42,051 nucleotides of DNA from an uncultured Methylobacillus sp. (GTDB lineage: Bacteria; Pseudomonadota; Gammaproteobacteria; Burkholderiales; Methylophilaceae), in NCBI GenBank assembly GCA_903824575.1, contig CAIJXJ010000071.1:1-42051 (forward strand), in the 5' to 3' direction. Positions 22,258 to 30,039 of this stretch are shown one piece after another. The stretch's first letter is position 1. Every line of letters begins with the position of its first letter. Below the pieces are notes generated by a model. The model saw only the letters and a list, made by a program, of their open reading frames with translations. It was not told where the DNA came from and searched no databases. The position numbers were made by a program, and so were the translations under genes.

Positions 22258-22602
22258 ATGAAGAACCAGATGTACGCCTTGGGTCGCCTCAAGACCGGCG
22301 TCATGAACAAAACCGAGCTGGCATACGCGCAATACCTGGCGATCAGGAAACACGCCGGCGACGTGCTGTGGTACCGCTTCGAGGGCCTGAAATTCAGGCT
22401 CGCCGACAACACGTTTTACACGCCCGACTTTGCCGTCATGCTGGCCAACGGGCAAATGGAGGCCCACGAGGTCAAGGGCTTTTGGCAGGACGACGCCCGC
22501 GTCAAGATCAAGCTCGCTGCCGAGCTTTACCCGTTCAGGTTTGTCGCCATCAAGGTGCGGCCGAAGAAGGACGGCGGCGGCTGGCAGGTCGAGGATTTTT
22601 GA
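22258..22602 (+). CDS. DUF1064 PD-(D/E)XK endonuclease-like protein
   Basis: A 114-residue protein. Family motifs are KTELAYAQYLAI (Glu20), NTFYTPDFAVM (Asp57), and AHEVKGFWQDDARVKIK with Glu71 and Lys73. They form a PD-(D/E)XK active site. DUF1064 proteins occur in phage replication modules where other phages carry Holliday-junction resolvases, so a resolvase or junction endonuclease role is likely. It is the last gene before a promoter region. Confidence 0.75.
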   Translation: MKNQMYALGRLKTGVMNKTELAYAQYLAIRKHAGDVLWYRFEGLKFRLADNTFYTPDFAVMLANGQMEAHEVKGFWQDDARVKIKLAAELYPFRFVAIKVRPKKDGGGWQVEDF

Positions 22603-22626
22603 CATTTCCAAGAACTGATTTAGACT
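22599..22626 (+). promoter_or_regulatory. Sigma-70-like promoter before HTH regulator
   Basis: A perfect -35 TTGACA (22599-22604) and -10 TAGACT (22621-22626) are 16 bases apart, overlapping the end of the DUF1064 gene. It would drive the HTH regulator and perhaps the packaging genes. The leader at 22627-22710 holds a poly-A stretch and no gene. Confidence 0.6.
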
Positions 22627-22710
22627 GCCATTTCGGTCGCATATCAAAACCCACAAGAAAAGCAAAAAAAGGGCGCGCGGTGAGTCGGATCAAAAAAATG
22701 GAGTTTGAAA

Positions 22711-23106
22711 ATGGATGCCAGCCAAAACCGGATCAACAATTTTCTCGAGCTTTTCAGGCAATTTCGTGAAGCCAACGCAAATCTCCCCAATCGAGGCCTG
22801 CTTAAACTTTTTGCAGAGCGGGTTTGCGTGTCTGACGTTTACCTCTCGCACGTCAAATGCGGTCGCAAGCAAATCGGGGCGGCCATCGCAAGGAAGATCG
22901 AGTCCGGATGCGCAAAGCCTCACGGTTGGCTCGACGAGCAACACGACGACGGAGACCCGCAAACCAGCGAAGAGCGCATGCTGGTGGAACAGATCCTCGT
23001 CATCTATCGCAACTCCCCAGGGACCGTCAAACGACTGATCACCGATGCAATCAAACAAGCCCTCACAGAGCCGCGCACCCAAGCCGGCGAACAACCACCA
23101 CCGTAA
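22711..23106 (+). CDS. Helix-turn-helix regulator
   Basis: A 131-residue protein from ATG 22711 with GGAG at 22700-22703. Residues 20-70 (LPNRGLLKLFAERVCVSDVY, LSHVKCGRKQIGAAIARKIE) form an XRE-like helix-turn-helix ending in KPHGWLD, as in a common phage regulator family. The C-terminal helix (ERMLVEQILVIYRNSPGTVK) may mediate dimerisation. It has its own promoter and lies between replication and packaging genes, so it may time the switch to late genes. Confidence 0.7.
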   Translation: MDASQNRINNFLELFRQFREANANLPNRGLLKLFAERVCVSDVYLSHVKCGRKQIGAAIARKIESGCAKPHGWLDEQHDDGDPQTSEERMLVEQILVIYRNSPGTVKRLITDAIKQALTEPRTQAGEQPPP

Positions 23107-23215
23107 CCCCGACCAAGACGAGGCCCTGCAGCTGCTGGCCGACGTGCCGGCGAAACGACTGCCCGGCCTCCTGCAGGAAGTTCGGCGTGTGGCTCGACAG
23201 GGCGACAAGAAATGA
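23045..23215 (+). CDS. Small overlapping ORF
   Basis: A 56-residue frame from ATG 23045 that starts inside the HTH gene and fills the gap before the next gene, whose ATG overlaps its TGA. The second half (DEALQLLADVPAKRLPGLLQ, EVRRVARQGDKK) forms a plausible amphipathic helix. The 4-base overlap is the operon's usual coupling and supports it. No family is recognised. Confidence 0.45.
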   Translation: MQSNKPSQSRAPKPANNHHRNPDQDEALQLLADVPAKRLPGLLQEVRRVARQGDKK

Positions 23216-23808
23216 AAAAGCAAACACTCGCCATCGCCTACATGGGCGTCGACGGTCTCATTCCATACGCTAGAAACAGCCGCACCCACAGCGCCGACCA
23301 GGTGGCCCAGATCGCCGCCAGCATCAAGGAATTTGGCTTCACAAACCCGGTTTTGATCGATGAAGACGGCGGCATCATCGCCGGCCACGGCCGCATATTG
23401 GCCGCGCGAAAACTCAGGATGGATCTGGTACCGACGATCCTGCTCGAAGGCCTCACTGAAACTCAGAGGCGCGCCTACGTCATCGCCGACAACAAGCTGG
23501 CGCTCAACGCCGGATGGGACGACGACATGCTGCGCGTCGAACTGGAAAGTCTGCGCGATGCCGATTTCGACATGACGCTGCTGGGTTTCGGCGACCAGGA
23601 GCTCGCCGACATGCTGGCGGCAGACGAGGGCACAGAGGGCCTGACGGACCCAGACGACGCGCCGGCCGTCGAAGACGCTGTCGCGAGCAAGCCAGGTGAT
23701 GTCTGGGTCATGGGAAAGCACCGCGTGATGTGCGGCGACAGCACTAGCGCGGATGCCGTAATAACCCTATGTGGGGGGGGGGTCTTTGGTGGACATGCTC
23801 ATCACTGA
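23212..23808 (+). CDS. ParB-like N-terminal part of a split ParB-methyltransferase
   Basis: A 198-residue frame. Residues 1-95 carry a ParB/Spo0J-type domain (VDGLIPYARNSRTHSADQVA, VLIDEDGGIIAGHGRILAAR). The linker leads to VWVMGKHRVMCGDSTSADAV, which in whole proteins runs straight into the methyltransferase. A run of ten G at 23773-23782 then throws the frame off, and translation ends after about nine more residues. With nine G the frame would continue into the next ORF, giving a 418-residue fusion. ParB-methyltransferase fusions of this form are common next to phage terminase genes. Confidence 0.8.
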   Translation: MKKQTLAIAYMGVDGLIPYARNSRTHSADQVAQIAASIKEFGFTNPVLIDEDGGIIAGHGRILAARKLRMDLVPTILLEGLTETQRRAYVIADNKLALNAGWDDDMLRVELESLRDADFDMTLLGFGDQELADMLAADEGTEGLTDPDDAPAVEDAVASKPGDVWVMGKHRVMCGDSTSADAVITLCGGGVFGGHAHH

Positions 23809-24469
23809 TCCGCCGTACAACGTCGCCTATGAAGGCAAGACCGCCGACGCGCTGACGATTCAAAACGACAGCATGTCCGATGCGTCGTTCCGGACGTTCC
23901 TGCGCGACGCCTTCGCTGCTGCCGACGCCGCCATGAAGCCAGGTGCCGTCTTCTACATCTGGCACGCCGACATCGAGGGTTTCAATTTCCGGGGCGCCTG
24001 CAGCGATGTGAAGTGGAAGGTCCGCCAGTGTTTGATCTGGAAGAAGTCAACGCTCGTCATGGGCCGCCAGGACTATCACTGGAAGCATGAGCCCTGCCTC
24101 TATGGCTGGAAGAGCGGAGCCGGCCACCTGTGGTCCAGCGACCGCAAACAGACGACCGTCCTCGAGTTCGACAAACCGAGCCGCAACGGCGAACACCCGA
24201 CGATGAAGCCGGTGGAGCTTTTCGCCTACCAGTTGCTCAACAACACGAAGGGCGGCGACTTGGTGCTCGACAGTTTCGGCGGGTCCGGAACGACGGCCAT
24301 CGCGTGCGAAATGCACGGAAGGTATGCCCGGCTCATGGAGCTGGACCCGCGCTATGTGGACGTGATAGTGAAGCGTTGGCAGGCGTTTACCGGCAACAAA
24401 GCCACGCTTGAGGCTACCGGCCAAGACTTCGACGAAGTCGCCGCGTCGGGTGCAACAGAGGCCGCGTGA
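23771..24469 (+). CDS. Adenine/N4-cytosine methyltransferase domain, split by G10 run
   Basis: The frame follows the G-run. It has the catalytic DPPYNVAYEG motif near its start and the SAM-binding FGGSGTTAIA motif near its end, so it is a beta-class N6-adenine or N4-cytosine methyltransferase. Other family-like stretches are KSTLVMGRQDYHWKHEPCLY and HPTMKPVELFAY. The only start ahead of DPPY is GTG 23771, with no binding site, so the domain is probably made only as a fusion to the ParB-like part. It overlaps the small terminase gene by GTGA. Confidence 0.8.
   Translation: MGGGSLVDMLITDPPYNVAYEGKTADALTIQNDSMSDASFRTFLRDAFAAADAAMKPGAVFYIWHADIEGFNFRGACSDVKWKVRQCLIWKKSTLVMGRQDYHWKHEPCLYGWKSGAGHLWSSDRKQTTVLEFDKPSRNGEHPTMKPVELFAYQLLNNTKGGDLVLDSFGGSGTTAIACEMHGRYARLMELDPRYVDVIVKRWQAFTGNKATLEATGQDFDEVAASGATEAA
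23773..23782 (+). repeat. G10 homopolymer inside ParB-methyltransferase
   Basis: Ten consecutive G at the junction of two out-of-phase coding frames. Deletion of one G restores a single protein. Long G tracts in coding DNA are typical slipped-strand sites of phase-variable methyltransferases, and are also a usual place for sequencing error. Confidence 0.9.
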
Positions 24470-24900
24470 CCGCCATGGCAAAGCTCACCCCAAAGCAGGA
24501 TAAGTTTTGCCTTGCCTACATCGAGACCGGCAACGCCAGCGAGGCCTATCGTCGGGCTTACAGCACAAACCGGATGAAGCCGGAGTCCGTCAATAACCTA
24601 GCATTCAGGCTCCTACAGAATGTCGAGATCGGGTCGAGATTAGCTGAAATCCGCAAGGTGGCAGCTGAAAAGGCCGTGATCACACTGGAGTCGCATCTTG
24701 CCGACTTGAAGATGCTGCGCAACGCCGCGGCCAAGGATCGCAAGTGGTCGGCAGCCGTTGCCGCCGAGGTGGCCCGGGGAAAGCATTCCGGTGTGGCTGT
24801 GGATAAGTCAGAGGCCGTCGTGACGATCAAGCGAACACTCACCGACCTGACAGACGAGGAACTGGCGCAGGAGGCCGCGCGACATGGCCTCAAACTCTGA
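24466..24900 (+). CDS. Terminase small subunit
   Basis: A 144-residue protein. GTG 24466 is chosen because AGAGG lies 5 bases upstream and it overlaps the methyltransferase stop; ATG 24475 is the alternative. The start (LTPKQDKFCLAYIETGNASE, AYRRAY) is the Terminase_2 helix-turn-helix. VNNLAFRLLQNVEIGSRLAE follows, then an oligomerisation region. It would recognise the packaging site and load the large subunit, whose gene overlaps it by 17 bases. Confidence 0.88.
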   Translation: MTAMAKLTPKQDKFCLAYIETGNASEAYRRAYSTNRMKPESVNNLAFRLLQNVEIGSRLAEIRKVAAEKAVITLESHLADLKMLRNAAAKDRKWSAAVAAEVARGKHSGVAVDKSEAVVTIKRTLTDLTDEELAQEAARHGLKL

Positions 24901-26338
24901 AAAGCTGGCTGTTGCCTTAGAAATCCAGAGACGGCAGGATAGGCGAGACTTCTATCAATTCACGCGGGACGCATTCTTCTCGATGCGCGGATTCCGCTGG
25001 GTTCATAACCCGCATCACCAGATCGTCGCCGACGCCCTTATGCGGGTTTACCGCGGCGAGTGCAATCGGCTGATCATCAACATCCCGCCTCGCTATTCCA
25101 AGACCGAGCTGGCTGTCGTGATGTTCATTGCGTGGTGCCTTGGCCAGAACCCCGACTGCGAGTTCATTCACACCAGTTACAGCGGCACGCTGGCCGTCAA
25201 CAACACGGCAAACTGCCGAAGCCTGGTGCAGTCCGAGTTTTACAGGCGCGTGTTCCCAGAGGTTGAGCTGAGCCGGGAAAGTAGCGCGAAGGGCGACTGG
25301 CGAACCACCGACGGCGGCGTGATCTATGCGCAGGGATCGGGCGGCACGTTGACGGGCTTCGGCGCCGGAAAGCTGCGGCCCGGCTTCGGAGGCGCCATCA
25401 TCATCGACGACCCGCACAAGGCCGACGAGGCTGGCAGCGACGTGATCCGCAAGAACGTCATCGACTGGTTCGGCAACACGCTGGAGTCGCGCGGCAACGG
25501 CGAAAACCGCAGCACGCCAATCATCCTGATCATGCAGCGCCTGCACGAGTCCGATCTGGCCGGCCACCTGCTGGCGGGCGGCAACGGCGAGAAGTGGGAA
25601 CACATCAGCCTGGCGGCCCTGCAGGAAGATGGGACCGCGCTGTGGCCGCTGAAGCACACCGTCGAGCAGCTGCGCGTCATGGAGCGCGCCAACCCCTATG
25701 TGTTCGCAGGTCAGTACCAGCAGCGCCCTTCGCCTTTGGCCGGTGGCGAGTTCAAGCCCGACATGCTGCAGGTAGTGGAGGCCGTTCCGGCTGGCGCGCG
25801 ATGGGTTCGTGCTTGGGACTTGGCTGGCACAAAGGACGGGGGCGATTACACGGCTGGCGGCAAGCTCGGCGCGCTGCCGGACGGCACCTACATCATCGGA
25901 GGCATGGCGCGCGACCGCAAAGACCCGGGCGACGTGGAGCGCATGATCAAGAACACTGCCACATCAGACGGCAGGGCCGTCAACATCGCCATCCCGCAAG
26001 ACCCAGGGCAGGCCGGGAAGTCTCAAATCCGGTCGTTGACGGCGCTTCTGTCTGGTTTCCCGGTAAACAGCAAGCCGGTCACCGGCGACAAGGTGACCCG
26101 CGCCAGGCCGCTGGCTGCCCAGGTGAACGTCGGCAATGTCAAGTTGCTGCGCGGCGACTGGAATGCCGAGTTGATCGCGGAAATGCGCAACTTCCCCAAC
26201 GGAAAAAACGACGATCAGGTCGATGCGCTTTCGCTCGGGTTTGACGAGCTGACGGGCGGTAATACCGGCCTGCTGGACTACTATGCCCAGCTCAACGCCG
26301 AAATGAAGGCGATGCGGGCTGCCGAGCAGTCGGTCTGA
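24884..26338 (+). CDS. Terminase large subunit
   Basis: A 484-residue DNA packaging motor. The Walker A-like loop is PPRYSKTEL at 68-76, Walker B is IIIDD at 172-176, and the coupling motif follows. The C-terminal RNase H-like nuclease shows WDLAGTKDGGDYTAG with Asp at 312 and further acidic residues, and NDDQVDALS near 450. It cuts concatemers and pumps DNA through the portal. Nothing here decides between cos and headful packaging. Confidence 0.93.
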   Translation: MASNSEKLAVALEIQRRQDRRDFYQFTRDAFFSMRGFRWVHNPHHQIVADALMRVYRGECNRLIINIPPRYSKTELAVVMFIAWCLGQNPDCEFIHTSYSGTLAVNNTANCRSLVQSEFYRRVFPEVELSRESSAKGDWRTTDGGVIYAQGSGGTLTGFGAGKLRPGFGGAIIIDDPHKADEAGSDVIRKNVIDWFGNTLESRGNGENRSTPIILIMQRLHESDLAGHLLAGGNGEKWEHISLAALQEDGTALWPLKHTVEQLRVMERANPYVFAGQYQQRPSPLAGGEFKPDMLQVVEAVPAGARWVRAWDLAGTKDGGDYTAGGKLGALPDGTYIIGGMARDRKDPGDVERMIKNTATSDGRAVNIAIPQDPGQAGKSQIRSLTALLSGFPVNSKPVTGDKVTRARPLAAQVNVGNVKLLRGDWNAELIAEMRNFPNGKNDDQVDALSLGFDELTGGNTGLLDYYAQLNAEMKAMRAAEQSV

Positions 26339-26353
26339 CCCGGGTCTGGTTAA

Positions 26354-26376
26354 GCGTCTAAAAAAGTCGCATAATC
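26354..26376 (+). promoter_or_regulatory. 23-bp element upstream of portal gene
   Basis: GCGTCTAAAAAAGTCGC followed by ATAATC. The same 23 bases recur at 28594-28616 upstream of the protease gene. The end contains CATAAT, a fair -10 box, 8 bases before the portal ATG, but no good -35 is present at the usual distance. It is a candidate phage-specific promoter or regulator site. Confidence 0.55.
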
Positions 26377-26383
26377 CCGACTC

Positions 26384-27790
26384 ATGACTCCCACCAAAAC
26401 CCCGCTTGACGCCGGTTTCATTGCGCGCGTGGTGTCTGGCGTGCGCTATATGGTCACCGGGGCCGGTCCCGATGCCTGGTTTGGTCCTGGCAATCCTCTC
26501 CCCCCTGTCGCCCAAGATAAGGCTGCCGGTCGCGCATTTGACTACCCAACGACGCTAAACCTAAAGCTACAGCCGCGCGCCGACGAGGCGGTGAGCTTTT
26601 CGCAGCTCCGCGCGTTGGCTGACAACTATGGCCTGCTACGTCTTGTGATTGAGACGCGCAAGGATCAGTTGAGCGCCCTCGAGTGGGTTGTCGTTCCGGT
26701 TGACAAGGCGGCAAAGCCAGACGAGCGCTGCGCTGCCATTGCCGAGTTCTTGCGGTTCCCTGACAAGGAGCACAACTGGGACGAATGGCTGCGCATGCTG
26801 GCAGAAGAGATGCTGGTCACCGATGCAACGTCTATCTATCCGCTTAAGACTATGGGAGACAAGCCCTATGCGTTTGAGCCAATCGACGGGACGACCGTCA
26901 AGCGTGTTTTGGACGTCACCGGGCGCACACCAATTCCGCCGGATGTCGCCTATCAGCAGGTCCTCAAGGGCATGCCTGCGGTCGATTACACACGCGACGA
27001 GTTGATATACAAGCCGCGCAACGTGCGCACGCACAAGGTTTACGGTTTCAGCCGCGTCGAGCAGATCATCACCACGGTCAACATCGCCATTCGGCGGGAG
27101 CTGTACCAGCTGCAGTACTTCACAGAGGGCTCGACGCCTGACCTGATCATGCAGGTGCCTGAGACATGGAACGTCGACCAGACCAAGCAGTTTTCTGAAT
27201 ATTGGCAGTCGCTCCTGGCCGGCAACACGGCCCAGCGCGCCAAGACCATGTTCGTGCCCGGCGGTGTCAAGCCGGTAGACACCAAAGACAAGGCCCTGCA
27301 CGACATGTTTGACGAGTGGATTGCCAGGATCGTCTGCTACGCCTTCGGCGTCAGCCCGCAGGCGCTGGTCAAGGGAAACAACAAATCCACGTCAGAGGTC
27401 AGCGTTAACTCATCCAAAGAGGAGGGCCTACACCCCGACATGAAGTGGATAGAGGGACTGATGGATTACATCATCGCCAAATATTTCAATGCGCCCGATC
27501 TCCGGTTCATGTGGTCGTCGCCTAAGGAAAAGAATCCACTCATAGAGGCGCAAATTGCGCAAATCTACGTGGAGAGCAAGGTGATAACGCCAGACGAGGC
27601 GCGCGCCGACCTTGGCAAGGAGCCGCTCACCCCTGAGCAAAAGGAGGAGTTGGCTCCGCCAATTCCTACGGCGTTCCCTCCCGCGCTGCCCAGTGATGGC
27701 GGAGAAGGAAAACCCAATCCGCTGGTTTCCGTAGCCAAGGCTCAAAAAAAAAGTCCTTACAACCAATTGACCGCAGTCGTGCGGCCGTAG
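26384..27790 (+). CDS. Portal protein
   Basis: A 468-residue portal, the ring through which DNA enters the head. The core matches portal proteins in LRALADNYGLLRLVIETRKD, DELIYKPRNVRTHKVYGFSR, VEQIITTVNIAIRRELYQLQ, and FGVSPQALVKGNNKSTSEVS. The last ~20 residues follow a run of nine A and are replaced in the -1 frame by a sequence that runs into the MuF-like domain. A fused portal-MuF product of about 727 residues is therefore possible. Confidence 0.88.
   Translation: MTPTKTPLDAGFIARVVSGVRYMVTGAGPDAWFGPGNPLPPVAQDKAAGRAFDYPTTLNLKLQPRADEAVSFSQLRALADNYGLLRLVIETRKDQLSALEWVVVPVDKAAKPDERCAAIAEFLRFPDKEHNWDEWLRMLAEEMLVTDATSIYPLKTMGDKPYAFEPIDGTTVKRVLDVTGRTPIPPDVAYQQVLKGMPAVDYTRDELIYKPRNVRTHKVYGFSRVEQIITTVNIAIRRELYQLQYFTEGSTPDLIMQVPETWNVDQTKQFSEYWQSLLAGNTAQRAKTMFVPGGVKPVDTKDKALHDMFDEWIARIVCYAFGVSPQALVKGNNKSTSEVSVNSSKEEGLHPDMKWIEGLMDYIIAKYFNAPDLRFMWSSPKEKNPLIEAQIAQIYVESKVITPDEARADLGKEPLTPEQKEELAPPIPTAFPPALPSDGGEGKPNPLVSVAKAQKKSPYNQLTAVVRP
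27744..27752 (+). other. A9 run at portal/MuF junction, candidate -1 frameshift site
   Basis: In the portal frame the codons are CAA AAA AAA AGT, so A-AAA-AAA forms a classic -1 slippery heptamer. Slipping by -1 gives KKKSLQPIDRSRAAVVKARS and continues without stop to 28566. The downstream frame has no start codon before GTG 27865, although it is clearly coding earlier. Confidence 0.6.
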
Positions 27791-27864
27791 TCAAGGCGCG
27801 CTCTGCGCTGCAGGCGGTTCTTCGCAATTACCTGCAGCACCAGGCCGTCCACATCTCCTATGAG

Positions 27865-28566
27865 GTGATTAAGGCGTTGCCCGGCATCAAAAAGACTGAG
27901 GATGACGAAAAAGACAAAGTTCTGCGATGGATGAAGTCCGTCGGCATCAATTGGGCAGACCTGCCGGATGAGGTTGCGCCAATCCTTGAGGCGCTGGCGC
28001 GGGACGCGTCTGCGCAGGCTATGGTGCAGATGGACGTCACCGAGGAAACGTCTGTCAACCTGTCAAACAAGCGCTCCGTCGAGTGGGCGCAAGATCGTGC
28101 TGCCGAAATGGTTGGTATGAAGTGGGTTGACGGTAGGCTGACGGATAACCCGGATGCGCAGTGGGCCATCAACGAAACCACCCGAGAGGCCATTGCCGAC
28201 CTGGTAACGCAGGCGATAGACGACGGATGGAGTAACGACAGGCTTTCGTCTGCGATCAGTGACAGCGGCCAATTTAGTGCAAGCCGTGCCGACATGATTG
28301 CGCGCACAGAAACTGCTGTCGCCGACGTGCAGGGCAACATGGTTGCCTACAAAACAGCGCAGGAAAGCGGCATCGATCTGCAGAAGGAGTGGATAACTGC
28401 CGGCGACGACCTAGTCAGCGAGGATTGTCAATTGAACGCAGACGCGGGGCCTATTGATCTGGATGGCGTTTTCCCGTCCGGTGCCAGCGCGCCACCCGAG
28501 CATCCGAACTGCCGATGCGACGTGCTTCCGGTGCGCATTTTTTCTGACCTTATGGCAGAAGATTGA
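27865..28566 (+). CDS. MuF-like head morphogenesis protein
   Basis: A 233-residue frame if started at GTG 27865. The coding signal begins earlier: the frame is open from 27697 and reads DRSRAAVVKARSALQAVLRN without any start codon, so it is probably entered by frameshift from the portal gene. Family motifs are SRADMIARTETAVADVQGNM and the terminal PPEHPNCRCDVLPV of the Mu gpF/SPP1 gp7 minor head family. These proteins sit at the portal and act in head assembly or DNA ejection. Confidence 0.8.
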   Translation: MIKALPGIKKTEDDEKDKVLRWMKSVGINWADLPDEVAPILEALARDASAQAMVQMDVTEETSVNLSNKRSVEWAQDRAAEMVGMKWVDGRLTDNPDAQWAINETTREAIADLVTQAIDDGWSNDRLSSAISDSGQFSASRADMIARTETAVADVQGNMVAYKTAQESGIDLQKEWITAGDDLVSEDCQLNADAGPIDLDGVFPSGASAPPEHPNCRCDVLPVRIFSDLMAED

Positions 28567-28593
28567 GTGTCGTGAAATGTTGTGACTAGATGT

Positions 28594-28616
28594 GCGTCTA
28601 AAAAAGTCGCATAATC
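28594..28616 (+). promoter_or_regulatory. Second copy of the 23-bp element
   Basis: Identical over 23 bases to 26354-26376, here in a 152-base intergenic gap about 100 bases before the protease start. It again ends in CATAAT. Two exact copies 2.2 kb apart, both upstream of structural genes, argue for a shared function. Confidence 0.55.
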
Positions 28617-28674
28617 GCGTTGAATTGTAAAGGTTGGTCACTCAGCCACCAGCGTCCGCTGCGAAGCGCCGCAT

Positions 28675-28700
28675 CCATTCCCTAGTGACTAGGGGGATGG
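28675..28700. promoter_or_regulatory. Palindrome upstream of protease gene
   Basis: CCCTAGT-G-ACTAGGG (28680-28694) is a perfect 15-base palindrome, with weaker pairing extending to CCAT/ATGG on both sides. It lies 20-40 bases before the ATG at 28719. It could be a binding site for a dimeric regulator, or an mRNA hairpin that affects translation. There is no T-run, so it is not a standard terminator. Confidence 0.5.
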
Positions 28701-28718
28701 GTTTGATTGGATACTGCT

Positions 28719-29981
28719 ATGCCAAAGTCGATAAAACTTTACGCTGAAATCGGGAAATCCGAGGAATTAAGCGACGGCACCATCAAGGTCTGGGGCTATG
28801 CATCAACCAACACAGTCGATGCAGACGGTGAAACGGTAACCGCCGATGCCATGAAGGCCGCGCTCCCCGATTACATGAAATTCGGAGCTGTGCGCGAAAT
28901 GCACGACAGCAAGAAGGCCGCAGGAACCGCCATCGAGGCCAGCGTAGGAGACGACGGTCGGACGTTCTTTGGCGCCCATATCGTTGACGCTGAGGCCGTC
29001 AAGAAAGTCAAGGCAGGCGTTTACAAAGGGTTTTCCATTGGCGGAAAGATCACTTTGCGTGACGACCTCAACAAGTCGATCATCAAAGGCGTCAAGCTCG
29101 TCGAGGTCTCGCTTGTTGATCGCCCGGCCAACCCCGAGGCCGTCATCACGATCATGAAGGCCGATGCAACGCCAGAGGACGACGTGATCGAGTTGGCCGA
29201 TCTGCTCGACAAGGGCGAAATCACGCCGGCGCAGGTGCTTGACCTGATAAAGGCTGCAAAGAATCCTCCGGAACAAGCGACCGAACCGGTCGTGGAAGTC
29301 AAAAAGGGCATGGGCCACGTGGCGCAGATGGCGCTGCTGTTGAAGGCGATCCTCGCATTGGTGAACGACCAGGTGGCTGAGGCTATGCGTGAGGGCGACG
29401 CATCCGACATGCCGGCCAAGCTGCAGGACTGGTTGAACGCCGGCGGTGAATTGCTCAAGGAAATGACTGCCGAGGAAACCGCCGAACTGCAGGCCAACAC
29501 CGACGAAGGCCAAACCGACTGGAGCGCGCCGAGCGCGATCTATCTGGCCGACAAGATTCTCGGCCTCGTCAAAGCCGACAACATCGAGAAGGCCGGCGCC
29601 GCACTGTCGGCAAAGAACAAGGAAAAGCTGCAGGCAATCCACGACCACACCGCCGACATGGGGTGCTGCACTGGCGCGGCTAAAGCAGCCCAGGCCGAAA
29701 ACCTGGCAAAAGCCGAGTCCGATAAGGCAGCCATCAGCGAGCAACTGACGAAAGCGTCAGCCGACCTCGATCTGGCAAAGGCTGAGGCGGCAACGCTGAC
29801 CAAGCGGGTCGCCGAACTTGAGGCCAAGCCGCAGCCCGGCAAGGCGCTCCTGAAAGTCATTTCCAAAGCGCAGGACACAGGCACGGAGCAGGAGCTTCCG
29901 ACCATTGTGCCGATCACCAAATCCGACGGCTCGCTCGATGCTGCAGCGACGCTGATCAAAGCAATCCACGCCCGGCACTGA
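28719..29981 (+). CDS. Prohead protease fused to scaffold-like domain (XkdF type)
   Basis: A 420-residue protein from ATG 28719; TTG 28707 has a better-spaced purine run and is possible. The first ~150 residues fit the XkdF/S78-like serine protease: VWGYASTNTVDADGETVTAD, VREMHDSKKAAGT with the catalytic His, and VEVSLVDRPANPEAV with the Ser. The middle is helical and Ala-rich. The last third is a coiled coil (ISEQLTKASADLDLAKAEAA, TLTKRVAELEAK), as expected of a scaffold. The protein would shape the prohead and then cleave itself and capsid N-termini. Confidence 0.8.
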   Translation: MPKSIKLYAEIGKSEELSDGTIKVWGYASTNTVDADGETVTADAMKAALPDYMKFGAVREMHDSKKAAGTAIEASVGDDGRTFFGAHIVDAEAVKKVKAGVYKGFSIGGKITLRDDLNKSIIKGVKLVEVSLVDRPANPEAVITIMKADATPEDDVIELADLLDKGEITPAQVLDLIKAAKNPPEQATEPVVEVKKGMGHVAQMALLLKAILALVNDQVAEAMREGDASDMPAKLQDWLNAGGELLKEMTAEETAELQANTDEGQTDWSAPSAIYLADKILGLVKADNIEKAGAALSAKNKEKLQAIHDHTADMGCCTGAAKAAQAENLAKAESDKAAISEQLTKASADLDLAKAEAATLTKRVAELEAKPQPGKALLKVISKAQDTGTEQELPTIVPITKSDGSLDAAATLIKAIHARH

Positions 29982-30039
29982 CCGATTCATCAACCAATCC
30001 AACCAATTCAACCGTTACCAATAACCGGAGAAAACGACC

